Assembly (NCBI GenBank): GCA_041748075.1
Contig: JBGTDX010000099.1
Location: 1-6,442, forward strand
DNA length: 6,442 nucleotides
Reading direction: 5' to 3'
From: JBGSYJ01 sp041748075
Lineage (GTDB): Bacteria > Acidobacteriota > Thermoanaerobaculia > Gp7-AA8
The translations under genes and the position numbers were made by a program. Of this stretch, positions 1 to 6,163 are shown piece after piece. The notes below the pieces were generated by a model that saw only the letters and a program-made list of their open reading frames with translations, searched no databases and was not told the DNA's origin. Each line of letters starts with the position of its first letter. Position 1 is the stretch's first letter.

Positions 1-5
1 TCTCA

Positions 6-22
6 GGCCCGCTCCGCGGGCC
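6..22. other. Short GC-rich hairpin at window edge
   Basis: GGCCCGC (6-12) and GCGGGCC (16-22) form a perfect 7-bp stem with a three-base loop. No T-run follows, so it is not a typical intrinsic terminator. It may end a gene lying left of the window or belong to the repeat mosaic that starts here. No coding region can be supported in positions 1-335. Confidence 0.4.
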
Positions 23-32
23 ATGAATGGGT

Positions 33-46
33 GGTTCATTAGAAGC
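33..46 (+). repeat. Extra copy of the 14-bp repeat-end motif GGTTCATTAGAAGC
   Basis: This 14-mer occurs four times: here, at 221-234 and 6150-6163 on the plus strand, and at 6306-6319 on the minus strand. In the other places it marks the end of a larger repeat or of the transposase gene. This copy sits directly before, and overlaps by two bases, the first 190-bp repeat, so it probably marks the end of an adjoining, truncated element. The bases GGTGGTTCAT (30-39) are complementary to ATGAACCACC (80-89), so the left part of the mosaic can also form its own hairpin. Confidence 0.75.
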
Positions 47-234
47 AACCTAACGGCGCTGGGCGCCGGTGAAGGGGTGATGAACCACCGTGTCATGCTG
101 AGCGAGTCCACGTCATCCTGAGCGAAGCGAAGGATCTCTGCTTGCGATGCTCGATCCTCTTCAGGAGATCCTTCGCTTCGCTCAGGATGACGTGTTTCTA
201 CATCCCTCTCGGTTCGGAGAGGTTCATTAGAAGC
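45..234 (+). repeat. 190-bp intergenic repeat, copy A
   Basis: This segment aligns without gaps to 5974-6163 with about 13 mismatches by my count (roughly 93% identity). The unit starts with GCAACC and a GGCGC..GCGCC mini-hairpin. It then has GTCATGCTGAGCGA, a long perfect inverted repeat (109-194), a CATCCC stretch, and ends in GGTTCATTAGAAGC (221-234). It has no open reading frame of its own. It has the look of a non-autonomous, MITE- or REP-like intergenic element. The same orientation and high identity of the two copies point to recent spread or duplication; which of these happened cannot be told from one window. Confidence 0.9.
109..194. repeat. Perfect 30-bp inverted repeat inside copy A
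   Basis: Positions 109-138 and 165-194 are exact reverse complements, with a 26-base spacer (139-164). The arm core is GTCATCCTGAGCGAAGCG. In RNA this would fold into a very stable stem-loop and could stabilise 3' ends, stop transcription in a factor-assisted way, or block exonuclease. No T-run follows, so I do not call it an intrinsic terminator. Confidence 0.9.
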
Positions 235-244
235 GTGGCAAGAT

Positions 245-267
245 GATCCTTCGCTTCACTCAGGATC
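245..267. repeat. Degenerate half-copy of the hairpin arm
   Basis: Positions 245-266 repeat the right arm of the preceding inverted repeat (167-188) with a single difference (A for G at 258), but there is no partner arm nearby. It looks like a decayed or half element. The rest of 268-335 holds a C8 run (274-281) and the leader of the next gene, with no convincing promoter. Confidence 0.7.
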
Positions 268-335
268 AGAAATCCCCCCCCGGAAGCACTCCTGCTGAGC
301 CCGCAATTGGCAGGGATATTGAGTAAGAAATCCCC

Positions 336-887
336 ATGAATCAGGTGCCCCAGCATTACCATGTGTCGTACGGTCCGCCTCGGGATCGCCGCAGGCGCAA
401 GCGAATTCTAACCCTGAAAAACGTCGCTATCGGTTCGCTTGTCCTCGCGATTCTGCTCGCGGCCGCTACGATGCTCTCCGAACGGTACGGCCCCGATCCG
501 GGAGAGCACGGACGGCTTTATCGTCAAAGGGCGGACAGAGTCCCCGTCGTCGAGGCGGAACGGATCGCTCCGGTGGTCGAGGCGACGCCTCTTCGGGCCA
601 CCGGCGGCGCCGATCCCCTTCTGCTCGACGCGGCGAAGCGCGAACAGTACCTCGGCGTCGGCGTACCAATTCCGCTCGTCACGCCTGAAACCGTTCCGAC
701 GACCACCGAGTACCGGATCGCTCCCGACCGGCAGAGCCTTCCGAAGCTCGGCGGAGGCGTGTTCCGCGATGCGACCGATGGAACGGTCATCGCAAGCCCG
801 GCGCCTGCAGCCAAGCCGGGAGCGAAGCGGAAAATCGTGATCAGCGGCGGAACGCACGGTGTCGAGTTGCGCGTCGACCCGCCCTGA
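336..887 (+). CDS. Hypothetical membrane-anchored protein, 183 aa
   Basis: I do not recognise this protein. It starts with a 28-residue hydrophilic segment containing a basic cluster (DRRRRKR, residues 17-23). One hydrophobic helix follows (about 29-46, NVAIGSLVLAILLAAATM), then a long segment rich in Pro, Ala, Val and Arg. The positive-inside rule predicts a type II single-pass protein, N-terminus in the cytoplasm and about 135 residues outside. The C-terminal part has low-complexity stretches (SPAPAAKPGAKRK, about 154-166) and no cysteines or motif I know. The ATG at 336 has only a weak purine stretch upstream (TAAGAAA, 324-330) and no clear Shine-Dalgarno. Long competing frames overlap it on the other strand, as is usual in GC-rich DNA. 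I prefer this frame for its bacterial-looking membrane anchor, its strand and its position before the mutase. It ends 78 bases before that gene. Confidence 0.65.
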   Translation: MNQVPQHYHVSYGPPRDRRRRKRILTLKNVAIGSLVLAILLAAATMLSERYGPDPGEHGRLYRQRADRVPVVEAERIAPVVEATPLRATGGADPLLLDAAKREQYLGVGVPIPLVTPETVPTTTEYRIAPDRQSLPKLGGGVFRDATDGTVIASPAPAAKPGAKRKIVISGGTHGVELRVDPP

Positions 888-897
888 TCGTTTCTCG

Positions 898-917
898 CGC
901 TGCGCAGCGGGGAGAGG
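898..917. repeat. Remnant of the C/G-rich hairpin repeat family
   Basis: A perfect 12-bp palindrome CGCTGCGCAGCG (898-909) runs into GGGGAGAGGG, the same string that forms the right arm of the hairpin at 2876-2903. The matching left arm is reduced to TCTC (893-896). It could weakly terminate the upstream gene, but no T-run follows. I read it as a decayed copy of the second repeat family in this window. Confidence 0.45.
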
Positions 918-951
918 GTGAGACCTCCGCGAAATCCAGATCCACAACCGC

Positions 952-957
952 TACAAT
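952..957 (+). promoter_or_regulatory. Candidate -10 element for a leaderless mutase transcript
   Basis: TACAAT matches the sigma70 -10 consensus at five of six positions and ends eight bases before the ATG at 966. Transcription from it would start about at the ATG itself. No Shine-Dalgarno is visible before that ATG, which fits a leaderless message. No good -35 lies 16-18 bases upstream (GCGAAA at 929-934), so the call rests on the -10 alone. Confidence 0.4.
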
Positions 958-965
958 GCGCGTCC

Positions 966-2366
966 ATGTCTACTGATATCTCATTCGGAACCGACGGCTG
1001 GCGCGCCGTCATCGCTGAAGGATTCACATTCGCTAACGTCCGCTTCGTTGCCAACGCGATCGCGGTGGCGGCACGAGGGCTCGACGTGCCCGCCGGCGTC
1101 GACCCGAACCGGTTGACGGTCGGGTTCGATCGCCGATTCCTCTCGCCCGAGTTCGCTGCAGAGGTAGCCTCGATCCTCCGTGACTCCGGCTATGAGGTCA
1201 TTCTCTCCACAGATCCCTCGCCCGCGCAGACGGTTTCATTCTCGAACGTCCGGCTGGGCGCGATCGGTGGTGTGATGGTCACCGCGAGCCACAATCCGGC
1301 GAAGTACAACGGCCTGAAGTTCAAGGGGTCGTATGGCGGATCTGCGCTGCCCGAAACGTACGCCGCCATCGGCAGAGCGATTGGCAGCGAAGACCGGCGC
1401 GATGGTGGCTCTCTGCGCCGCGAAGATCTTCTGGATGATTACGTAATCGCATTGCGGGAAAAGCTCGACATAGAAAAGCTCTCGAAGGCGAGGCTCTCGA
1501 TCCTGCACGACCCGATTTTCGGCGTTGCGTCAGGATTGCCCGAAAGGGTTCTCGAAGGATCCGCCGCACGCGTCACGACGATACGAGGCGAGCACGATCC
1601 TTCTTTCGGTGGCGTCAATCCCGAGCCCATCCCCAACAACCTGGGACCATCGATTGCACGGATGAAGGAGGGCGGCTTCGATCTGGCAATCTGCAACGAT
1701 GGCGATGCCGACCGTGTCGGGATTCTCGACGAGAAGGGTGAATTCGTCTCCCCGCACAAAGTCATCGCCCTTCTGGCCCTCTACATGATCCGTCGTAAGG
1801 GTATGACCGGTGAGATCGTGAAGACATTCTCCACGAGCAGGCTCGTCGAGAATGTTGCACGCGGACTCGGGGTGCCGTTCCACGAGACTCCAATCGGCTT
1901 CAAGTACGTGGCGGACCTGATGCTCACGCGAAACATCCTCATCGGCGGTGAGGAGAGCGGGGGAGTCGGCTTCGGCTGGTTTCTCCCGGAAAGGGACGGC
2001 ATTCTTTCCGGCCTCCTGGTGGCCGAATGCGTCGCCGATGCAGAAAAGCCGTTGTCTGATCTCGTGAAGGAAATGGAACAGGAGTTCGGTACGCTGCATT
2101 ACGACCGCCGGGATCTTCTCCGTCCGCAGGCTGCAATCGACCGCCTGATCGAGAAGGTTCGCAGCGGGGGAATGGACGCGGAGCTCGGAGGCGAAGTGGC
2201 GTCGCGCGAGGACAAGGATGGCGTAAAGCTGAATTTCGCAGATGGCGGGTGGATTCTCTTCCGCAAGTCAGGCACCGAGCCAATCATCCGGATCTACGCG
2301 GAGAGTCCTTCTAAGGATGCCGTGACGAGCATGCTGGCGAGGGCCGCAGCGGAGCTGGAGGGGTGA
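966..2366 (+). CDS. Phosphoglucomutase/phosphomannomutase family protein
   Basis: This alpha-D-phosphohexomutase is 466 aa, normal for the family. Members interconvert hexose 6-phosphate and hexose 1-phosphate in the cytosol through a phosphoserine and a bisphosphorylated intermediate, feeding nucleotide-sugar or storage-sugar synthesis. All four active-site loops are present in order. FGTDGWR is at residues 7-13. The catalytic loop TASHNP is at 106-111 with the phosphoserine at Ser108. The Mg-binding loop DGDADR is at 245-250, the sugar-specificity loop GEESGG at 328-333, and the phosphate-binding loop RKSGTEP at 433-439. TASHNP and the GEESGG loop suit phosphoglucomutase or phosphomannomutase better than GlmM, but sequence alone does not settle the sugar. 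A GTG at 918 would add 16 residues (RPPRNPDPQP..) unlike the family N-terminus, so I choose the ATG at 966. The next gene starts 13 bases downstream, suggesting one transcript. Confidence 0.95.
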   Translation: MSTDISFGTDGWRAVIAEGFTFANVRFVANAIAVAARGLDVPAGVDPNRLTVGFDRRFLSPEFAAEVASILRDSGYEVILSTDPSPAQTVSFSNVRLGAIGGVMVTASHNPAKYNGLKFKGSYGGSALPETYAAIGRAIGSEDRRDGGSLRREDLLDDYVIALREKLDIEKLSKARLSILHDPIFGVASGLPERVLEGSAARVTTIRGEHDPSFGGVNPEPIPNNLGPSIARMKEGGFDLAICNDGDADRVGILDEKGEFVSPHKVIALLALYMIRRKGMTGEIVKTFSTSRLVENVARGLGVPFHETPIGFKYVADLMLTRNILIGGEESGGVGFGWFLPERDGILSGLLVAECVADAEKPLSDLVKEMEQEFGTLHYDRRDLLRPQAAIDRLIEKVRSGGMDAELGGEVASREDKDGVKLNFADGGWILFRKSGTEPIIRIYAESPSKDAVTSMLARAAAELEG

Positions 2367-2379
2367 CGAGGCGGACAGC

Positions 2380-2844
2380 ATGACCTCTGAAGACTCCGCG
2401 CACGTTCTCGCGCCGCCTCCCCTGATTTACGGCGCGTTTCTCGCCCTCGGCTATTTCACGCGCGGCCTCCTGCCTCGAGAGCTCGTCGCGCCGCCGTACA
2501 ACTGGACGTTCGGATTCGTCCTCCTCCTGATCGGGATGGTCCTCGTGCTACTTCCGGCCTTGACCCTTCTCCGGTCAAAGACGGCACTCAATCCTTACCG
2601 CGCGACCTCACGCATCGTCACGACGGGGCTCTTCAGTGTTTCGCGGAATCCCATCTACCTCGGACTGACCGCCGGCTACCTCGGAGTTGCCATCGCCTTC
2701 AACCTGACGGTGGCGGTCCTCCTCACGCCGCTCGTTCTGCTCGCGATGTACTACGGCGTGATCCGGAGGGAAGAGGCCTATCTCGAGCGCAAGTTCGGCG
2801 ACGAATACCGCCAGTACAAGGCTCGGGTTCGACGCTGGTTGTAA
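2380..2844 (+). CDS. Isoprenylcysteine carboxyl methyltransferase (ICMT)-type membrane methyltransferase
   Basis: A 154-aa integral membrane protein with four likely helices (about residues 13-31, 43-64, 91-108 and 109-128). It carries the signature of the ICMT/phospholipid methyltransferase superfamily. This consists of T-G-L-F-S-V-S-R-N-P-I-Y-L-G (about 82-95) before the paired helices, then EEAYLERKFGDEYRQYKARV (131-150). In this superfamily the R-[HN]-P-x-Y-x-G and E-E..Y residues help bind S-adenosylmethionine at the membrane face. Bacteria lack the eukaryotic CaaX substrate, and the bacterial members are mostly uncharacterised, so the methyl acceptor is unknown; a lipid or small hydrophobic molecule is likely. 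Asn90 stands where His is more common. The ATG at 2380 has GAGG (2368-2371) eight bases upstream, a good Shine-Dalgarno. The 13-base gap to the mutase implies co-transcription. A strong hairpin follows at 2876. Confidence 0.88.
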   Translation: MTSEDSAHVLAPPPLIYGAFLALGYFTRGLLPRELVAPPYNWTFGFVLLLIGMVLVLLPALTLLRSKTALNPYRATSRIVTTGLFSVSRNPIYLGLTAGYLGVAIAFNLTVAVLLTPLVLLAMYYGVIRREEAYLERKFGDEYRQYKARVRRWL

Positions 2845-2875
2845 GGGATCTCCAATGAGGTCCCCGTCGTGCTCT

Positions 2876-2903
2876 CCCTCTCCCCGCGAAGTCGGGGAGA
2901 GGG
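2876..2903. repeat. C/G-rich hairpin repeat, first full copy
   Basis: CCCTCTCCCCG (2876-2886) pairs perfectly with CGGGGAGAGGG (2893-2903) across a six-base loop. It lies 31 bases after the stop of the methyltransferase gene and probably ends or stabilises that transcript, though no T-run follows. A closely related hairpin sits at 3035-3064. The stretch 2845-3133 has no supportable gene; its open frames run through these repeats. Confidence 0.75.
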
Positions 2904-3034
2904 TGGCGCGCGGTCCTGCGCAAAAGTTGAGGGCTTGCGAGTTCGTCGCGCGCCGGGAGAGGGGCGTTGGGGGCTTGCCGCTACTCATGTCAGTCGGCTG
3001 CATTCGAATTGCCTGCACGGCCCCTCACCCCTTG

Positions 3035-3064
3035 CCCCTCTCCCCGTTCACACGGGGAGAGGGG
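3035..3064. repeat. C/G-rich hairpin repeat, second full copy
   Basis: CCCCTCTCCCCGT (3035-3047) pairs perfectly with ACGGGGAGAGGGG (3052-3064) around the tetraloop TCAC. The 13-bp stem repeats the arms of the hairpin at 2876-2903 with a different loop, so the arms are conserved and the loop varies. It lies 70 bases before the tRNA promoter and could insulate the tRNA from upstream transcription. Confidence 0.75.
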
Positions 3065-3133
3065 AATGCGGCCTGTGACGACCCGAACCCTGCAATTTCC
3101 CTCTGCCGTCTCTCGTTCTTTTCAGCTCGAGCG

Positions 3134-3162
3134 TTGACATCGGCGGCTGCGCTTCGTATTTT
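3134..3162 (+). promoter_or_regulatory. Sigma70-type promoter of the tRNA-Lys gene
   Basis: A perfect -35 box TTGACA (3134-3139) is followed by a 17-base spacer and the -10 box TATTTT (3157-3162, four of six consensus positions). The predicted start is near 3169, giving a leader of about 22 bases before the tRNA. An 8-bp inverted repeat, GCGGCTGC (3143-3150) and GCAGCCGC (3165-3172), brackets the -10 box. It could be an operator or chance in GC-rich DNA. Confidence 0.8.
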
Positions 3163-3191
3163 GAGCAGCCGCTGATCGTTTTCTGCAGTAC

Positions 3192-3266
3192 GGGCCGGTA
3201 GCTCAGTGGTAGAGCAGTTGGCTTTTAACCAATTGGTCGTAGGTTCGATCCCTACCCGGCTCACCA
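3192..3266 (+). tRNA. tRNA-Lys (anticodon UUU)
   Basis: A full cloverleaf can be drawn. The acceptor stem is GGGCCGG (3192-3198) with CCGGCTC (3256-3262), including one G-U pair. The D stem GCTC/GAGC is at 3201-3204 and 3212-3215. The anticodon stem GTTGG/CCAAT is at 3217-3221 and 3229-3233 around the loop CTTTTAA, with anticodon TTT at 3224-3226. The variable loop has five bases (3234-3238). The T stem GTAGG/CCTAC encloses TTCGATC (3239-3255). The discriminator is A3263 and CCA is encoded at 3264-3266. The UUU anticodon reads both AAA and AAG lysine codons. A strong promoter lies just upstream. Behind the gene, a small palindrome TTCTCTCGAGAGAA (3270-3283) lacks a T-run, so read-through into the transporter gene is possible. 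Confidence 0.98.
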
Positions 3267-3357
3267 GCTTTCTCTCGAGAGAATCCCGACGAGATCGAAC
3301 CTTCGATGGAGCCTCGTGCAGTAGTGCGGGACTGCCGTCATCGCCTCGTCCCGGAGT

Positions 3358-5916
3358 GTGGAGCCTGAAGACAGCGTGAGAAATCCTCTACTGCGAAGAC
3401 TGGTTGCCGCTCTGACCGAAGTATCGATCCGTCATAGCAGGGCGGTATTGATCGTCGCAGCCCTTCTGGCCGTGCTTGCGGGTTTCGCGACTCTTCGCCT
3501 GCGTTTCGATCCGGACATACTCAACCTGGTTCCGCAGCACAACCGTGAGGTCAACGACTTCCGGCGGATCGTCACGGCGATGGGGACCATCGACCAGCAC
3601 GTGGTTGTGTTTCAGCTTCCGCCGGCACGAGGGATCGACGAGTACACCTCTCTGATCGACGAGATCGGCGCAGAGTACGAAGCTCTCGCCGGAGTCGAGG
3701 CCGTCGAATGGCTCCTGCCGGACCCGATGCAGATGATGGGCGAGCTGCTTCCGAAGGCGATGCTTCTTCTCACGCCCGAGGAAATCGAGAAAGTTCGGGC
3801 GAAGCTCACGGATCAGGCGATCCGCGAGGCCGTGGAGCGGAACCGGGCGCTTCTCCAGACTCCTCAGGCGACTGCGGTGACTCCTCTCCTCGAGATGGAT
3901 CCGTTCAATCTGCTGCCGATTTTCATGGAGAAGATGCAGAGCTCCGGACGGGGATTCAACATCGATGTGACGAGCGGCTACTACCTGTCGGGTGACGGAA
4001 CAGCGGTGCTGATGCTGGTGCGTCCGGAGCGCCCTGCACAGGATCTGCCGGCCGCACAGTCGCTCATCGAACGGGGCCGGAAGCTGGAGGCCGGGAGTCT
4101 CGCCCGCTTTCGCGAGGAGTTTCCTGACGTGCCGCCCCCTGAGATTGGCCATACCGGAGGTTACGCGATCGCGGTGTCGGATGCTGGATTGATCGGCAGG
4201 GACATTATCATCAACATGTTGACTTCCATCATCGGAGTGCTGCTGCTGTTCTACTATGCGTTCCGTCGTTTCACTTCAATCCTCTACGCCGGCGTGCCCA
4301 TGGGGCTCGCGATTATCATCACCTTCGGACTGGCCGGGCTCGTTCTGGGCGAGCTCTCTTCGACGAGTGCTCTGTTTGCCGCGCTCGTGGCGGGCCTGGG
4401 TATCGACTTCATCACGGTTCTCTATGAGCGATTTGCGCACGAGCGCAACCGAGGTCTGAGAGTGGCAGAGGCGCTCCACATCACGATGGACTCCACGTTG
4501 CCGGGCGTGCTTCTGGCGGCGATCACGACGTCCGCGGTGTTCTATGCCTATCTCGCGACCGACTTCCGCGGGATGAGCCAGCTCGGCTTTCTCACGGCGA
4601 CGGGCGTTCTGGTGTTCTTCCTCTGTGTGGTGTTCGTGCTTCCTGCGCTTCTCGTGCAGACCCAGAAAGATCCGGGTGATGGAAAGCCGCTTCACGTGCA
4701 CACGTTCGGTGCGGACCGGCTGATCGATGTGAGTCTCGCCCATCCGCGGCTCGTCGTGGTGATCTGGATCGTATTCGCCGTGGCCTGCCTGATTGCCACT
4801 CCGAGGCTGCGCTTCAATGACAGCGTCGCGAACTTTCGTGCATCGTCAAATGCAGCGACGAAACTACAGGCCACTGTCACCGAAAAGTTCGGACAGTCGT
4901 TGAACTCGATGATGGTGGCCGCCGAAGGCCCCGATGTCGAGACGGCACTTGCCAGAACGCAGCAGGCAAAGGCCGGACTGGATGAAGTCCTCGCAGAGGG
5001 AGGAATCTCGTCCTACCAGTCCATCGCCACGATCGTCCCCCCTCTGGAGCAGCAGCAGGCCGTGATCGGAATGTTGCGCGATGGACGAGACAACGATTTC
5101 GATTTCGAGCGCATCGAGGCGACGTTTCGCGCGGCTCTGAGAGAAGAGGGATTCCGCGAAGATGCCTGGGACGGCTATCTCCCATTGTTCGGGCAGTCGA
5201 TTGCTCCCCAGCGGCCCCTGCGGCTCGAAGACTTCGACAGCGAGACTCTCGAACCCCTGGTGCGCCGCTTCATCAGGACGACTCCGTCAGGTGTTCTTTC
5301 GGTCTCGCACGTCTACCCTTCAGGACTGAACTGGAAGGATGGCGTGCCTCCGAAGCTTCTCGAGATCGGAGAGCAGCCGGGTATCACCGTGACGGGTTTC
5401 AATCTCGTCAGCACGACATTGCGACGCATCATCAGGGACGATGCAATCCGGTCGACCGTCTGGGGTGTCATCGGCGTGTTCATTCTCTTCGGGTTCGTCT
5501 TCCGGTCCCTGGTCAAAGGGCTCATCATTTTCATTCCGCTCACGGCCGGTGCGATCGGCATGCTGGGACTCATGGCGATGTTCGATCTCGAGTTCAATCT
5601 GGTCAACGTCTTCGTCGGCCTGATGCTCGTGGGTGTTGCCACCGATTACTCGATCTACATGATGCAGAGATACCTCGAGGAGCCGTCGACGTTTCACATT
5701 CACGCCCACGAGACGTGCAAGGCGGTCGTGATGGCGGCATTGACCTCGATGGTGGGCTTCGGATCGTTCATCACCTCGAGCTTTCCGGGACTGCGCTCGA
5801 TCGGCTATGCGTCGCTGTTCGGCATCGGGATCAGTTGTCTGGCGACGATCACGATCCTGCCGGTAGTGCTTCTGTGGCGGCATGGAAAAAGGGAGAGGGC
5901 GAAGGCCGGGTCGTGA
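3358..5916 (+). CDS. MMPL/RND-family transporter, 12 transmembrane helices
   Basis: An 852-aa inner-membrane exporter of the RND superfamily, MMPL type, expected to move lipids or other hydrophobic molecules using the proton gradient. It shows the internal duplication of the family. TM1 (about 28-46) is followed by a large outer domain (47-281) and TM2-6 (283-433). TM7 (463-482) is followed by a second outer domain (483-697) and TM8-12 (699-840). The proton-relay position appears in both halves: GLGIDF in TM4 (Asp350) and GVATDY in TM10 (Asp763, Tyr764). DPDILNLVPQHNREVNDF after TM1 resembles hopanoid-exporter HpnN-like and other predicted RND exporters, but no hopanoid gene is nearby, so the cargo is open. 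The tail is short and basic. Start choice is uncertain: GTG 3358 has GGAG only one base upstream, while GTG 3376 (six codons later) has GAAG five bases upstream. No membrane-fusion or outer-membrane partner gene is visible. Confidence 0.92.
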   Translation: MEPEDSVRNPLLRRLVAALTEVSIRHSRAVLIVAALLAVLAGFATLRLRFDPDILNLVPQHNREVNDFRRIVTAMGTIDQHVVVFQLPPARGIDEYTSLIDEIGAEYEALAGVEAVEWLLPDPMQMMGELLPKAMLLLTPEEIEKVRAKLTDQAIREAVERNRALLQTPQATAVTPLLEMDPFNLLPIFMEKMQSSGRGFNIDVTSGYYLSGDGTAVLMLVRPERPAQDLPAAQSLIERGRKLEAGSLARFREEFPDVPPPEIGHTGGYAIAVSDAGLIGRDIIINMLTSIIGVLLLFYYAFRRFTSILYAGVPMGLAIIITFGLAGLVLGELSSTSALFAALVAGLGIDFITVLYERFAHERNRGLRVAEALHITMDSTLPGVLLAAITTSAVFYAYLATDFRGMSQLGFLTATGVLVFFLCVVFVLPALLVQTQKDPGDGKPLHVHTFGADRLIDVSLAHPRLVVVIWIVFAVACLIATPRLRFNDSVANFRASSNAATKLQATVTEKFGQSLNSMMVAAEGPDVETALARTQQAKAGLDEVLAEGGISSYQSIATIVPPLEQQQAVIGMLRDGRDNDFDFERIEATFRAALREEGFREDAWDGYLPLFGQSIAPQRPLRLEDFDSETLEPLVRRFIRTTPSGVLSVSHVYPSGLNWKDGVPPKLLEIGEQPGITVTGFNLVSTTLRRIIRDDAIRSTVWGVIGVFILFGFVFRSLVKGLIIFIPLTAGAIGMLGLMAMFDLEFNLVNVFVGLMLVGVATDYSIYMMQRYLEEPSTFHIHAHETCKAVVMAALTSMVGFGSFITSSFPGLRSIGYASLFGIGISCLATITILPVVLLWRHGKRERAKAGS

Positions 5917-5922
5917 CGGACT

Positions 5923-5973
5923 TGTCATCCTGAGCGCCGCTCGAGCGGTCATCTTCAGAACCTGTCATCCCGA
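5923..5973. repeat. Degenerate repeat fragments after the transporter gene
   Basis: TGTCATCCTGAGCG begins seven bases after the transporter stop codon, and TGTCATCCCGAGCAA recurs near 5963. Both are partial versions of the hairpin arm GTCATCCTGAGCGAAG. Between them lies a perfect 12-bp palindrome CCGCTCGAGCGG (5937-5948). These look like decayed units of the same family next to the intact copy. Confidence 0.6.
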
Positions 5974-6163
5974 GCAACCAAACGGCGCGGGGCGCCGGTG
6001 AAGGGGTGATGAACCACCGTGTCATGCTGAGCGAGGCCAGGTCATCCTGAGCGAAGCGAAGGATCTCGTCTTGCGGTGCTCGATCCTCCTCAGGAGATCC
6101 TTCGCTTCGCTCAGGATGACGTATTTCTTCATCCCTTCCCGTTCGGAGAGGTTCATTAGAAGC
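5974..6163 (+). repeat. 190-bp intergenic repeat, copy B
   Basis: This is the partner of 45-234, in the same orientation, with about 13 substitutions and no gaps. It ends in GGTTCATTAGAAGC (6150-6163), after which the two copies diverge at once. Upstream it also diverges at once, since copy A is preceded by TTCATTAGAA and copy B by ATCCCGA. The shared block is therefore sharply bounded, as expected of a discrete element. The 14-mer at its end is shared with the 170-bp palindrome that follows. Confidence 0.9.
6041..6120. repeat. Perfect 27-bp inverted repeat inside copy B
   Basis: Positions 6041-6067 and 6094-6120 are exact reverse complements around a 26-base spacer, the counterpart of the inverted repeat at 109-194. 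The spacer differs from that of copy A at four positions (6068, 6069, 6076, 6089) while the shared arm bases are identical. This pattern fits selection on, or gene conversion of, the stem. Confidence 0.9.

Noticed and set aside
408..947. Minus-strand open frame of 179 codons opposite the first gene
   Set aside because: Very rich in Arg and Ser/Gly with no domain or membrane segment, typical of the antisense of a GC-rich gene. The plus-strand frame has a credible topogenic N-terminus.
918..965. GTG at 918 as the mutase start
   Set aside because: The extra 16 residues are Pro-rich and overlap a repeat remnant. The family N-terminus (S-x-F-G-T-D-G-W-R) begins a few residues after the ATG at 966.
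2855..3175. Plus-strand open frame of 106 codons after the methyltransferase gene, and an overlapping one of 69 codons
   Set aside because: Both run through the two C/G-rich hairpins and the tRNA promoter, and their composition reflects the repeats. There is no ribosome-binding site or protein motif.
3025..3264. Minus-strand open frame of 79 codons beginning MSRVGIEPTTNWLKANCSTTELPA
   Set aside because: It is the reverse complement of the tRNA-Lys gene plus a repeat hairpin. Proteins with VGIEPTTNWLKANCSTTEL are a well-known false annotation from antisense translation of tRNA genes.
3192..3266. tRNA-Lys as an attachment site of an integrated island
   Set aside because: I find no second copy of the tRNA 3' end in the window and no integrase gene, and the gene downstream is a housekeeping-type exporter.
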